A stretch of DNA of 64,000 bases, from positions 10,029-74,028 of the forward strand of contig DASRFD010000059.1 of NCBI GenBank assembly GCA_035651715.1, given 5' to 3'. The notes under the pieces are model-generated. The model had not been told where the DNA came from. It ran no database searches and saw nothing but the letters and a program-made list of their open reading frames with translations. How positions within the stretch are numbered: position 1 is the first letter of the stretch; the number at the start of each line of letters is the position of its first letter. Positions 44,733 through 54,128 of the stretch are shown one piece after another. The translations under genes were made by a program, and so were the position numbers. The DNA is from Nevskia sp035651715. GTDB lineage: Bacteria > Pseudomonadota > Gammaproteobacteria > Nevskiales > Nevskiaceae.

Positions 44733-46169
44733 TCAGGTCTTGCGCTTGTTGGCCGAATGGATGGCGTGGCCGTCCACCGCCAGCGCCGCTTCGTGGAAGG
44801 TCTCCGACAAGGTCGGGTGCGCATGCATGGTGAGCTGGATGTCCTCAGTGGTGGCGCCGTACTCCATCGCCGTGACCGCCTCGGTCACCAGCTCCGACAC
44901 GTAGGGCCCGATCATGTGCACGCCGAGCACGCGGTCGGTCTTGGCGTCGGAGATCACCTTGATCATGCCGGCCGTGCTCTCGATGGCGCGGGCGCGGCCG
45001 TTGGCGGCGAAGGGGCTGGAACCGGTCTTGACCTCGTGGCCGGCGGCCTTAGCCTGCTCCTCGGACATGCCGGCCCAGGCGATTTCCGGGTTGGTGTAGA
45101 TCACCGACGGCACGGTGCGGTAGTTGACCTCGCTCTTCTCGCCGTGCAGCTGCTCGGCCAGCACCACGCCCTCCTCGATCGCCTTGTGCGCCAGCATGGC
45201 GCCGCCGATCACGTCGCCGACGGCGTAGATGCCGGGGGCGCTGGTGCGGTAGTTGGCGTCGGTCTTGACGAAGCCGCGCTCGTCCAGCTGCACGCCGGCG
45301 GCTTCGCAGCCCAGGTCCTTGGTGAAGGGGCGGCGGCCGACGGCGACGATCAGCTTGTCGAAGCTCATCGTCTGCTTCTTGCCGTCCTGCTCGTATTCGA
45401 CGGTGACGTCCTTCTTGCCGGCCTTGGCGCCCAGCACCTTGGCGCCGAACTTGAACTCCAGGCCCTGCTTGGTCAGCTGCCTCAAGCCCTCCTTGGCGAT
45501 GGCCTGGTCCACCATCGGCAGGAAGCCCGGCAGGGCCTCGAGGATGGTGGTCTTGGCGCCGAGGCGCGACCAGACGCTGCCCAGCTCCACGCCGATGACG
45601 CCGGCGCCGATGATGCCGAGGGTGCCCGGCACCGCGTCGAATTCCAGAGCGCCCCAGGAATCGACGATGCGGTCCTTGTCGATCGGCGCGATCTTCAGGT
45701 TCACCGGCTCCGAGCCGGTGGCGATGACGATGTGCTTGGCGGTGAAGGTGTCTTCCTTGCCGTCGTGCGACTTGTAACCGACCTTGCCGCCGCCGAGCAG
45801 CTTGCCGAAGCCGAACAGGCCGGTGACCTTGTTGCCCTGGAACAGCATCTTGACGCCGCCGGAGTTGGCCTTGCTCACCGCGACGCGGCGTTCCTGCATC
45901 TTCTTCAGGTCCAGCTCGACCTTGCCCACGCCGATGCCGTGCACGGCCAGCTCGTGCTGCGCCTTGTGGTACAGCTCGGAGGATTCCAGCAGGGCCTTGG
46001 AGGGAATGCAGCCGGCGTTGAGGCAGGTGCCGCCGAAGGAATTGGTGCCGTCGGTGTTGACCCAGCTGTCGATGCACAGGGTCTTCATGCCGAGCTGGGC
46101 GGCGCGGATGGCGGTGGGATAACCGGCGGGACCTCCGCCGATGACGATGACGTCGTAGTTTTCGCTCAT
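44733..46169 (-). CDS. lpdA: Dihydrolipoamide dehydrogenase (E3)
   Basis: The E3 flavoprotein of 2-oxoacid dehydrogenase complexes reoxidises dihydrolipoamide with NAD+. The 478 residues have the FAD motif VIGGGPAGYPTAIRAAQ, the redox disulfide GGTCLNAGCIPSKAL (about 46-60), the NAD fold IIGAGVIGVELGSVW and the C-terminal catalytic His-Glu in HAHPTLSETFHEA. It is not next to E1/E2 genes here; it ends 2 bp before yebC and so may be co-transcribed with the ruv genes. Confidence 0.96.
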   Translation of the reverse strand: MSENYDVIVIGGGPAGYPTAIRAAQLGMKTLCIDSWVNTDGTNSFGGTCLNAGCIPSKALLESSELYHKAQHELAVHGIGVGKVELDLKKMQERRVAVSKANSGGVKMLFQGNKVTGLFGFGKLLGGGKVGYKSHDGKEDTFTAKHIVIATGSEPVNLKIAPIDKDRIVDSWGALEFDAVPGTLGIIGAGVIGVELGSVWSRLGAKTTILEALPGFLPMVDQAIAKEGLRQLTKQGLEFKFGAKVLGAKAGKKDVTVEYEQDGKKQTMSFDKLIVAVGRRPFTKDLGCEAAGVQLDERGFVKTDANYRTSAPGIYAVGDVIGGAMLAHKAIEEGVVLAEQLHGEKSEVNYRTVPSVIYTNPEIAWAGMSEEQAKAAGHEVKTGSSPFAANGRARAIESTAGMIKVISDAKTDRVLGVHMIGPYVSELVTEAVTAMEYGATTEDIQLTMHAHPTLSETFHEAALAVDGHAIHSANKRKT

Positions 46170-46281
46170 TTCCTGGTTCCGTTCCTGGGCCTGGATAGGG
46201 GGTGCTTGCTGCGGCCGATTGGCGCGCACTTTACCGCAAAAAGCAGTCGTCAGTGACCAGTTATCCGTTGTCCGCAAAAGC

Positions 46282-46298
46282 AAAAAACCGGCTTCCGG
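46282..46298 (-). terminator. Weak terminator after the SBP-VWA gene
   Basis: On the minus strand a short CCGG-CTT/AAG-CCGG hairpin (46288-46298) is followed by TTTTTT (46282-46287). The stem is only 4 bp, so efficiency is doubtful, but it lies in the gap between the SBP-VWA gene and lpdA. Confidence 0.35.
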
Positions 46299-46347
46299 CG
46301 TCGCGCCAACGCCGCTGGCGCCCCATCACCGGCCAAGCGCCGCTGCT

Positions 46348-47955
46348 TCACTGGTAGCCGCGGATTTCCTTGAATACCGCGCTCAGGCTGGTGCCGGTGG
46401 CGTCGAACACCCGTCCGCCGGTCAGCTCCGCCAGGGCCTTCATTTCCTCCATGTCGGCGTCGCCGAACATGATGGTGAACACCGGGATGTCCTGGGCGGT
46501 GTCGGGCAGGTTCTGGTACCACTGGCGGAACTGGTCCAGCGTGCTGCCGCTGCTGCTCTCGCCGTCGGTCATCAGCACGATGCTGGGGTAGTAGCCGGGC
46601 GGGGCCTTGCGGTCCTTCAGCGCCTGCTCGTAGGTGGCGCGCAGGGCATCGTAGATGGCGGTGCCGCCACGCGGCTGCAGGCCGTCGACGAAGTCCTCGA
46701 AGCGCTCGCGGGTCTTGTCGTAGCCCGGCATACCGGCGAAATCCACCGCCAGATGGTCGACGATGTGGCTGTCGAAGGTGGTCACGTCCACCCGCTCGCG
46801 CGGCAGGAAGCGGGCGTAGCGCCCGGCCAGGCTGGTCTGGTCGGACCCGGACAGCAGGTGCAGCGCCGCCTTCAGCTCGTCCATGCGGTGTTCCTGCGCC
46901 ATCGAGCCGGACACGTCGAGCACAAAATAGGAATGGGCCGGCAGGCGCACCTGGCTCTGGTAGGCGTCCAGCACGGCGTCGACCAGGGCCGGCTGGGCCG
47001 GCTCGGGCAGCGGCCTGAAAGCCTTGCCGTCCAGCTCGCGCGGCAGGCGCACGCCCTGCACCACCGGGCGCCGCCAGGTCCGGGTGACGATCTCCTGCTG
47101 GATCCTGGCGCTGCGCAGGAAGGCGACCAGCTTCTCGTACTCGGCCTTGCGCGCCGGGTTGATCAGCATCAGCGGGTAGTCGGCGACCACGGCGCCGTCG
47201 CGCGGGTGGATCACTTCCAGCGGCGTGCTGATCTGGCCGGCGGCGTTGAGGCTCAGCACCACCGCCTCGTAGTTGATCATGCCGTCGAGGCGGTTCTCCT
47301 GCTTGACGTAGATGTCGGCCAGCCAGTGCGGATTGCCGCCGAGCACGCGGGTGCCGGAGAACAGCTGCTTGAGCTTGGGCAGGTCCAGGTCTTCAGGCCG
47401 CGGGTGGGCCTCCCTGGCGGTCGCCAGGCCAGCCGAGAACAGCGCCGCCAGCCCCAGGTCGGACACCACCGGGCTGGTCATGCCCAGGGCCAGCTCATCG
47501 CGGGCCACGACATGGGCGATCTCGTCCCAGGTCGGCGCCCGCTTGTCCCAGCCCAGGTCCTCGGCGCGGGGTTTCTTCAGCGCGAACACCACCGGCGACT
47601 GCATGATCCGCTCGCTGCCGTAGATGCGCTGCGGCACGTTCAGGTGCAGGTAGAAGCCGCTGGCAGGCCAGGCGAAGTCGGCGGCGGTGGCGCCGCTGTT
47701 GCGCAAGCGGTCCGCCATCTCCACGGTGCCGGCGTAGTCGAAGCGGATGCGATGGCCGACCGCGGCCTCCATCGGCCTTTGCAGGAATTCCAGGTCCTTG
47801 AGGCCGTTGCTGGCCAGGATCACCAGCTCGTCGCCGGCCGGGCCGCCACCGCCGCCGCGCGGCGGGGCCGTCTTGCCGCAGCCGGCCAGCAGGCCGGCGG
47901 CGACGCAGAGCAGGGCCAGGAAACCGCGGATCGGGGTAGCGGAAAAAGGAGGCAT
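46348..47955 (-). CDS. Lipoprotein with solute-binding and von Willebrand A domains
   Basis: A 535-residue lipoprotein: signal sequence ending LLAGC (Cys26), an extracellular solute-binding-like domain (about 44-330; ELVILASNGLKDLEFLQRPMEAAVG, NPARKAEYEKLVAFLRSARIQQEI) and a C-terminal VWA domain (about 338-530) with the complete MIDAS start DVSGSMAQ, GGTAIYDALRATYEQAL and LMTDGESSSGSTLDQF. Similar two-domain proteins occur in Proteobacteria and Actinobacteria beside TelA/toxic-anion genes, but none is next door here. Role unknown; adhesion or assembly of a surface complex is possible. Confidence 0.85.
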   Translation of the reverse strand: MPPFSATPIRGFLALLCVAAGLLAGCGKTAPPRGGGGGPAGDELVILASNGLKDLEFLQRPMEAAVGHRIRFDYAGTVEMADRLRNSGATAADFAWPASGFYLHLNVPQRIYGSERIMQSPVVFALKKPRAEDLGWDKRAPTWDEIAHVVARDELALGMTSPVVSDLGLAALFSAGLATAREAHPRPEDLDLPKLKQLFSGTRVLGGNPHWLADIYVKQENRLDGMINYEAVVLSLNAAGQISTPLEVIHPRDGAVVADYPLMLINPARKAEYEKLVAFLRSARIQQEIVTRTWRRPVVQGVRLPRELDGKAFRPLPEPAQPALVDAVLDAYQSQVRLPAHSYFVLDVSGSMAQEHRMDELKAALHLLSGSDQTSLAGRYARFLPRERVDVTTFDSHIVDHLAVDFAGMPGYDKTRERFEDFVDGLQPRGGTAIYDALRATYEQALKDRKAPPGYYPSIVLMTDGESSSGSTLDQFRQWYQNLPDTAQDIPVFTIMFGDADMEEMKALAELTGGRVFDATGTSLSAVFKEIRGYQ

Positions 47956-48051
47956 CGCGCCGCGCGAAAACGGATGGATTGGGCGCGAGTTTACACGCCG
48001 CCGCCGGCAGCGGATGTGACGGGCGCCGGGCCGGCGCCCGCGAACGCCGCC

Positions 48052-48942
48052 TCAGATTCCGGCGGCGTGCAGGGCGTTGCCGGCGGCGATGGGATCGCCG
48101 CTCCGGCCGTATACCTCCACCCAGCGCTCGTAGGCCTGCATCTTGCCTTCCTTCCAGGGGTGGTAACCGGGAACGTAGTAGGCCAGGTAGTGCGGGATCA
48201 CCGGCATGTACAGGCCGCCCGGGCGGTACAGCCACCACAGGCCCCTGGCCCAGATCTTCACCCGCTGCAAGAAGCCGAAGCCGTCCACCTTGAGCATGTG
48301 GCGCATGATCAGGAAGGTGTGCAGCGGGAACAGCATCGACACGTACAGCATGGTGAGGATGCGCACGAAGTAGCCGGCCCTGGCCACCTTGGTCAGCACG
48401 TCGAACGCCACCGCCTTGTGCTCGATCTCCTCCACCGCATGCCAGGCGTACATGGCCCGGATGCGCGGATCGGCGTGCTCCAGCACCTCGCGGCGATGGA
48501 AGAAGCTGTGCGCCATGATCGCGGTCATGTGCTCGGCGGCGGCGGTCTGCCCCAGGGTGAAGCTGCGCGGCATGATGCGGCGGATGCGGGCGAGGATGTT
48601 GCGGGTCTGTTCCTCGATCCTGTCGACCTGGATGCCCTGCTGCTTGAGGCGGTTGTTGAACTGGGTGTGGACCATGCCGTGCGCGCCTTCCTGGCGCATG
48701 AAGTCCCTGACCTCCTGCTGCAGCTGCGGGTCGGTGATGCGCTCGCGGTAGTCGCGCACGCAGGTGATGAAGAACTTCTCGCCCTCCGGGAACAGCGTGG
48801 ACATGGCGTCGAAAAAGCGGGTCTTGAACGGGTCGCCGCCGAGCCAGTATCTGGGGATGTCGCCATCCAGGCCGAAGTCCAGGTTCTGGCGCGGCACGAT
48901 GGAATAGTGACTGGGCTTGGGGCTGCTGCCGTCGGCACTCAT
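48052..48942 (-). CDS. Predicted metal-dependent hydrolase (PF10118 family)
   Basis: A 296-residue protein of the ferritin-like di-metal PF10118 family. Glu/His metal-ligand motifs lie in four helices: FMRQEGAHGMVHTQFN, AAAEHMTAIMAHSFFHRRE and WHAVEEIEHKAVAFDV. A hydrophobic segment follows (about 190-212, FVRILTMLYVSMLFPLHTFLIM). Members are common in hydrocarbon- and steroid-using bacteria, but the reaction is not known. The start has GGAGG 8 nt upstream. Confidence 0.83.
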   Translation of the reverse strand: MSADGSSPKPSHYSIVPRQNLDFGLDGDIPRYWLGGDPFKTRFFDAMSTLFPEGEKFFITCVRDYRERITDPQLQQEVRDFMRQEGAHGMVHTQFNNRLKQQGIQVDRIEEQTRNILARIRRIMPRSFTLGQTAAAEHMTAIMAHSFFHRREVLEHADPRIRAMYAWHAVEEIEHKAVAFDVLTKVARAGYFVRILTMLYVSMLFPLHTFLIMRHMLKVDGFGFLQRVKIWARGLWWLYRPGGLYMPVIPHYLAYYVPGYHPWKEGKMQAYERWVEVYGRSGDPIAAGNALHAAGI

Positions 48943-49032
48943 GACCGCTCCTCCGGTTTTTTTCCTGAGCTCACTCTAGGGCGGCCCGGCGCCACCCGGC
49001 TATGACCGGGGGCGACGCCGGGGAACATTTTA

Positions 49033-49053
49033 CGACAGGGCAAAACCCTGTCG
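49033..49053. other. Perfect 8-bp hairpin between acylase and PF10118 genes
   Basis: CGACAGGG-N5-CCCTGTCG lies 28 bp past the acylase stop and about 90 bp upstream of the PF10118 gene, both on the minus strand. It could terminate or protect the acylase transcript, but no T-run follows; an operator for the next gene is the alternative. Confidence 0.4.
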
Positions 49054-49081
49054 CATCAAGCACTAAACCGCCCTTGTTCGC

Positions 49082-51886
49082 CTATTGCGGGATCTTCTCG
49101 TAACCCACCCGGTGCACCCAGGAACCGCGGTCCTCGTAAGGCATGGTGACGCACGCCTGCCCCGGCAGCGTGTCCGAGCCCGGCCCGATGACCCCGGACA
49201 GGGAGCAGATCTGGCCGCGCGGATGGACCCGACGGGCCTTGGCCAGGTCAGCCGGGGTCAGTGCCGCGCCGCCGTTGTACTGCGCCGCCAGCCTTTGCAG
49301 CGCGGTGTCGAGCGCCGCCCGCATCACCGTGTCGCGGTCGCGGCCGCCGCTGTAGTCGCGATTGAGGGCCAGGCCGGAACCCGAAGGATCGAGCACCCGC
49401 AGCACCACGTTGTCCATCGCGCTCATGTCGAAGACGTGGCTGCCGACGCCGGACTCGCGCGAGTACACCGTCTCGCCGGTGGTGCTGTCCACCACCAGGT
49501 TCTTCAGTGGCGCAAACAGCTCGTCGCGCAGCGCCACCACGTAGGCGTCGAACACCGTCGCCGCCGGGCCGTCGGTGGCGTTGGGGTTGCCGAGATCGAG
49601 GTTGGGCCCGAAGGCGCCATGGTCCCAGCCGATGATCAGGTCCAGCGCGGCCTTCTCGGTGTCGTCGAGCTTCGGCGCGGCGCTGCCGCGGAAAGCCTGG
49701 ATCACCGGCAGGTAGCTGCGCGCGCGGTGGTCGGTGGTGCCGACGCGCTGATCCACCGCCGCCAGGTCGCCGAAGCTCCAGTCGCTGCGCGTGCCGAGCA
49801 GGTCGAGGATGGTGGTGACGCGCTGGCCCGGACCGCCGGGACGCGAGGTGTCGCCCAGGCCCTCGCCGTCGAGCCAGCCCAACGCCGGCTTGGTGTTCCA
49901 GTTGGCGAGGTAGCCCTGCGGCGGATCGATGTCGTGCGGCAGCGAATCGAACGGCAGGTTGGGACCGAGGTCGAAGGCGCCGGTGCCCGGCGAAGGGAAA
50001 CGCATGTCGCTGCCGCCCGGCCGCTGCGGGAACAGGCCGGGATGGAAGTAGCCGATGTGGCCGTCGCGGGTGGCGACGGTGACGTTCTCGTTCCAGGTGA
50101 CCAGCTTCGCCCCGGCGAGGAAATCGGCGAAGGAATGCGCCTTGTTCCACAGGCGGATGCCTTCGATGGTGTCGATCTCGTGCTGGAACATGGCGTACTG
50201 CACGCTGCGCGCCATGCCGGCCGCGTCGTCGCGCGCCACGATGGGTCCGTGCACGGTGCGGCAGACCTGCCCGCTCTGGCTGAGCACCGGCAGGCCCACC
50301 GGGACGCCTTCGGCCGCGGCGCGGTAGTTGAAGGTCTCGCTGCGGCAGCTCATGTCCTGCCACTGGTTGTCGTGCAGGTACTGGTTGGCCTTGCAGGTGC
50401 CGGCGGCCTGCTGCGCGGTCGAGCAGATGGTCTCGATGAAGCTGTCGATGGTCTTGCTGTAGCCGGTGGTGAGGCCCCAGGCGATGTCGGGGGTGTAGCC
50501 GATGCCCACCACCGGCAGCAGCGGCACCGACACGCCGCGCGCGTCGTAGCCGCCGCCGTGGACCTCGTACTCGACCAGCAAGGTCGGGTAGCTGTAGCCG
50601 AGCTGCGGCCCGCTCAGCAGCAGGGTGCCGTGATCCCGGGTGCGCGAGGGACCCAGCGCGTAGGCGTGCGAGCCGCCGTGCAGGTGGCGGCGCAGGTATT
50701 CCAGCGCCTCGACCACTCCGAGCACCGCCTGGCGCACCGCGGCGGCCTTCCGCGTCAATCGATGCGGCGGCGCATGGCCGGCGGCGATGGACTTGCCGCC
50801 GGCCGGGGCGCGCGCCAGCGGCAGCGGGATCGAACCGAGCAGGGCGCAGGGCTGCGGCGTGGCCGCGTCGCCGGTGCCGTCGCCTTTCCACAAGGTCTCC
50901 GGCAGGCCGGCCGCCCATTGCGCCATCTGCGCCAGCACCGCGTCGCGTCCGCCCGGCGCATCGGCCTGGTTGGAGAAGGTGCCGTCGCCGCGCGGGATGG
51001 TGGTGATCGCCTTGGGATCCTCCAGCCACACCAGGTCCTTGAACGCCTTGAGGCCTTCCTCGGGCGAACCGTACTGTTGCTGCAGCAGCTTGAGCATGCG
51101 GATGTTGCGGAACTCGTTGCCGCCTTCGGCGGCGACGAAGCGGGTGATGTAGACGCCCGCGGCCAGCACGTCCTTGACGGTGAAGGCCTCGGGCAGCGTG
51201 GTCAGCAGGCCGTATTCGGCCGGCAGCTGGGTCGGATCGCCCAGCACCACGTTGCGCCAGGCGTTGGCGCCGTCGACATAGCCCTGCACCGCGTCCCTGG
51301 CATCCTGGCTCAGGCGGTTGAAGAAGGCGCTGTACTCGTCGTCGCTGTAGCTCAGGACGCGCTGCTGGATGTCGGCGGGGATGGCGCCGCAGCCGGTCAG
51401 CTCGCCCATGCGCCCCTCGCCCATGCGCCGCACCGCGTCCATCAGGAACAGGCGGTCCTGCGCCACCGCGTAGCCCACGCCGTAGTACAGGTCATGCACA
51501 TTGCCGGCGTAGACGATGGGAACGCCGTAGCTGTCGCGGTAGATCTCCACGCCGGACAGCGGCGAAGCCGGCGAGCCCGGCTTGCCGCCCAGCGCGCCGG
51601 GCTTGGCGCCGAAGCCCCAGTACAGCGCCCGCTGGTCGTCGACGTGCGCGCCGAAATCGGCCGGGTTGCCGGTGACCGTGCCCAGGGCCTCTCCGGCGAC
51701 GCTGAAAAAGCCGGACTGGCCGGGCGGCAGCACGTTCTCCGCCTTCAGCGCGAGCTGCCCCGGAGGGGTCGGCGTGGTGCCGCCCGCGCCGCTGTCGCCG
51801 CCGTTGCCGTTGACCGGGCTGGAGCTGCCGCAGGCGGCAAGCGCCGCGGTGGCACCGAGCAGGAATGCCGCGACCATCTTCCTCAT
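49082..51886 (-). CDS. Penicillin-acylase family (Ntn hydrolase) lipoprotein
   Basis: A 934-residue precursor of the penicillin/acyl-homoserine-lactone acylase family, which self-cleaves to alpha and beta subunits. The lipoprotein signal ends ALAAC. The alpha part contains VEIYRDSYGVPIVYAGNVHDLYYGVGYAVAQDRLFLMD. The probable N-terminal nucleophile of the beta subunit is Ser406 in HGGSHAYALGPSRTRDHGTLLLSGPQLGYS. The beta part carries IAWGLTTGY, HGPIVARDD, WNENVTVATRDGHIGYFHPG and LANWNTKP. The alpha segment is about 200 residues longer than in AHL acylases. Substrate is unknown: beta-lactam, AHL or another amide. Confidence 0.88.
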   Translation of the reverse strand: MRKMVAAFLLGATAALAACGSSSPVNGNGGDSGAGGTTPTPPGQLALKAENVLPPGQSGFFSVAGEALGTVTGNPADFGAHVDDQRALYWGFGAKPGALGGKPGSPASPLSGVEIYRDSYGVPIVYAGNVHDLYYGVGYAVAQDRLFLMDAVRRMGEGRMGELTGCGAIPADIQQRVLSYSDDEYSAFFNRLSQDARDAVQGYVDGANAWRNVVLGDPTQLPAEYGLLTTLPEAFTVKDVLAAGVYITRFVAAEGGNEFRNIRMLKLLQQQYGSPEEGLKAFKDLVWLEDPKAITTIPRGDGTFSNQADAPGGRDAVLAQMAQWAAGLPETLWKGDGTGDAATPQPCALLGSIPLPLARAPAGGKSIAAGHAPPHRLTRKAAAVRQAVLGVVEALEYLRRHLHGGSHAYALGPSRTRDHGTLLLSGPQLGYSYPTLLVEYEVHGGGYDARGVSVPLLPVVGIGYTPDIAWGLTTGYSKTIDSFIETICSTAQQAAGTCKANQYLHDNQWQDMSCRSETFNYRAAAEGVPVGLPVLSQSGQVCRTVHGPIVARDDAAGMARSVQYAMFQHEIDTIEGIRLWNKAHSFADFLAGAKLVTWNENVTVATRDGHIGYFHPGLFPQRPGGSDMRFPSPGTGAFDLGPNLPFDSLPHDIDPPQGYLANWNTKPALGWLDGEGLGDTSRPGGPGQRVTTILDLLGTRSDWSFGDLAAVDQRVGTTDHRARSYLPVIQAFRGSAAPKLDDTEKAALDLIIGWDHGAFGPNLDLGNPNATDGPAATVFDAYVVALRDELFAPLKNLVVDSTTGETVYSRESGVGSHVFDMSAMDNVVLRVLDPSGSGLALNRDYSGGRDRDTVMRAALDTALQRLAAQYNGGAALTPADLAKARRVHPRGQICSLSGVIGPGSDTLPGQACVTMPYEDRGSWVHRVGYEKIPQ

Positions 51887-51966
51887 GTCTCCCCCTGAAC
51901 CGCTATTTTCTGTCTGATCCGACTTTGCCGGCACCGCCGCACGCCTGGCGGGCGCAGCCGCGAAGC

Positions 51967-53013
51967 TTAGACCGGCACCTTTCCCGGTTTGCTGCGGAAA
52001 GCGCTCGGCGACATGCCGGCCCAGCGCGTGAAGGCGCGGGTGAAGCTGCGCCGGTCCGAAAAGCCGAGCCGCTCACTGATCGCCTCGATGCTCAGCGACT
52101 CGTCCTGCAGCCAGTCCGCCGCCTTGCGGAAGCGCGCCCGCGCCTGCAGCCCGGCATAGCCCTGCCCCGCCTCCTGCAGGCGCCGCTGCAGGGTGCGGTG
52201 GTGCAGGCCCAGGGCCTCGGCCATGCGTTCGATGCCCTGGCCCAGCAGCTCGGGCCGCTCGGCGAAGGTGCGTTCGATCATGGCGACGATCCCGTCGCTC
52301 GCCGCGCTCCTCGGCAGGCCGGTCAGCTGGCGCTGCACCCGGTACTCGGCCTGGCGGTGCAGCGCCGGGAAGGCGCCCTCCAGCGGCACGTCGAGCAGGG
52401 CGCGCGGAAACACCAGCGCGTGCTCGGGCTGGCCGAAGCGGATTTCGATGCCGAAATACTTGTGGTACTCGCCGGCGTAGGGCGGCGCGGCGTGGCGCAG
52501 GCACAGCCGCGCGAACTGCGCCCGCTCGCCGAGCAGGGTGCGGCCGAACTTGAAGATCGAGGCGAAGGTGGTCTCGGCGAAATAGGCCGCGAGCGGCGGC
52601 CCGGCCTCGCCGCCTTCCAGCTCCAGGATCAGCCAGGCCTCGTCGCCGCGCACTTCCAGGCGCACGTTGAGCCCCGGGTTGATCAGCTCGCGCACCCAGT
52701 CGAACACGCGCAGGGTATCGCGCAGGGTGGAACTGGTGGTGAGGAAGGTGCCGATGTCCGGCATGTATTCGAAGGCGAAGCTCTCGCCGAGCACGAAGGG
52801 ATAGTGGTGATTGCGCGCCCGCGCCACGCAGGCCGCCATCACCTGCTGCAGCTGCGCCGGAACCACCGTGGTGCTTTCGAGATGGATCAGGTCGGTGGCG
52901 ATGCCCTGCTCGCGGAAGATCGGCTCGATGTTGAAGCCGCAGTGCGCCGCCGCCTTGATCCAGTTCGGCAAGGTCAGGAAGGGGATCGGGGCGCTGTAAG
53001 GCGGACGGCTCAT
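51967..53013 (-). CDS. AraC-family regulator (Arabinose-binding-like N-domain)
   Basis: A 348-residue regulator of the same subgroup as the one at 31321. The N-terminal sensing domain covers about 15-225 (WIKAAAHCGFNIEPIFREQGI, FEYMPDIGTFLTTSSTLRDTLRVF). The C-terminal DNA-binding domain (about 245-340) has MAEALGLHHRTLQRRLQEAGQGYAGLQARARFRKA and AISERLGFSDRRSFTRAFTRWAGMSPSAFR. It lies 80 bp upstream of the acylase on the same strand and divergent from the MpaB-like gene; either could be its target. Confidence 0.9.
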   Translation of the reverse strand: MSRPPYSAPIPFLTLPNWIKAAAHCGFNIEPIFREQGIATDLIHLESTTVVPAQLQQVMAACVARARNHHYPFVLGESFAFEYMPDIGTFLTTSSTLRDTLRVFDWVRELINPGLNVRLEVRGDEAWLILELEGGEAGPPLAAYFAETTFASIFKFGRTLLGERAQFARLCLRHAAPPYAGEYHKYFGIEIRFGQPEHALVFPRALLDVPLEGAFPALHRQAEYRVQRQLTGLPRSAASDGIVAMIERTFAERPELLGQGIERMAEALGLHHRTLQRRLQEAGQGYAGLQARARFRKAADWLQDESLSIEAISERLGFSDRRSFTRAFTRWAGMSPSAFRSKPGKVPV

Positions 53014-53165
53014 GCGCGCAGTATGCCGCAGCGCGCCGCCGGCGCAGACGGGTAATTTTGACTTCCGCGCCGCCGTCGGCGCCGCTTCCCGCGGGCCGCC
53101 CCGGAGGACGCCGGCGCCGCAACGGCGCTTGTCCGTGCGGCGCCGGCGCGCTTCAATAGCCGGCG

Positions 53166-54119
53166 ATGAGATCCGACCCCGCCACGCCGCAGAATCCGCA
53201 CGCCGGCCCCGCCTACCTCCCGGGCGGACGCAGCCGCTTCGCCGAGCCCTTGCGCCGGCGCATGGAGGCCGCGGTGATCGGCCTCACCTCCGGCGCCGGC
53301 GCGCCGCGCGTGAACTTTCTCGAGCCGCCCGGCGACCCCGGGCTGTTCGGGCCGGACTCGGTGTGCTGGCGGGTGCACGCCGACTTCGCCATGATGATCA
53401 CCGGCGGCGTCAGCGCGCTGCTGCTGCAGGCCCTGCATCCCCTGGCCCTGGCCGGCGTGTGGGACCACTCCAATTTCCGCCAGGACATCCTCGGCCGGCT
53501 GCGCCGCACTTCGGCCTTCGTCGGCGGCGTCACCTTCGCCGGCCGGCGCGACGCGCAGGTGCTGATCGAACGGGTGCGCGGCATCCACCGCCGCGTCGTC
53601 GGCACGGCCGAGGACGGTCGTCCCTACGCGGCCGGCGATCCCGACCTGCTGACCTGGGTGCACGTGGCCGAGCACTCCAGCTTCCTGCGCTCCTGGCAAC
53701 GCTACGGCCCCCGCAGCCTGGGATCGGCCGAGCAGGACCGTTACTACGCCGAAACCGCCGTGGTGGCGGAGCTGCTCGGGGCGCGCGCCGTGCCCAAGTC
53801 GGCGGCGGCGGTCGAGCAGTACTTCCAGGCGCTGCGGCCGCAGCTTGCCTGCGATCATCGCGCCCGGGAAGTGCACCGCATCCTGTTCGCCACCCGCGCG
53901 CCGAACGCCGCGATCGAGCCGTTCGGCCGCCTGTTCCTGCACGCCGGCGAGGACCTGCTGCCGGACTGGGCCCGGGCGATGATGGAACTCAAGCCGCGCT
54001 CCGCCGCGCGCCGCGCCGCGCTGCGCGCCGCCGTACGCGCCGTCGCCCCGGGTTTCCGCTGGGCCCTGCGCAACGGCGCCGCGGGACGGGCCAGGCTGAG
54101 GACGCGCGCCGCGGGCTGA
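53166..54119 (+). CDS. MpaB/Lcp-like oxygenase (DUF2236)
   Basis: A 317-residue protein of the DUF2236 family, which includes rubber oxygenase Lcp and the fungal oxygenase MpaB, heme-b enzymes that cleave isoprenoid double bonds. Blocks FGPDSVCWRVHADFAMMITGGVSALLLQALHPLALAGV, VHVAEHSSFLRSWQRYG and FGRLFLHAGEDLLPDWARAMM match the family; the histidines of LHPLALAGV and VHVAEH are candidate heme ligands. Substrate unknown. It is divergent from the AraC gene at 51967-53013. Confidence 0.83.
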   Translation: MRSDPATPQNPHAGPAYLPGGRSRFAEPLRRRMEAAVIGLTSGAGAPRVNFLEPPGDPGLFGPDSVCWRVHADFAMMITGGVSALLLQALHPLALAGVWDHSNFRQDILGRLRRTSAFVGGVTFAGRRDAQVLIERVRGIHRRVVGTAEDGRPYAAGDPDLLTWVHVAEHSSFLRSWQRYGPRSLGSAEQDRYYAETAVVAELLGARAVPKSAAAVEQYFQALRPQLACDHRAREVHRILFATRAPNAAIEPFGRLFLHAGEDLLPDWARAMMELKPRSAARRAALRAAVRAVAPGFRWALRNGAAGRARLRTRAAG

Positions 54120-54128
54120 GCGCAGGCC

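Noticed and set aside
49085..51898. 937-codon plus-strand open frame
   Set aside because: Antisense to the acylase gene; no recognisable domain and shadow composition.
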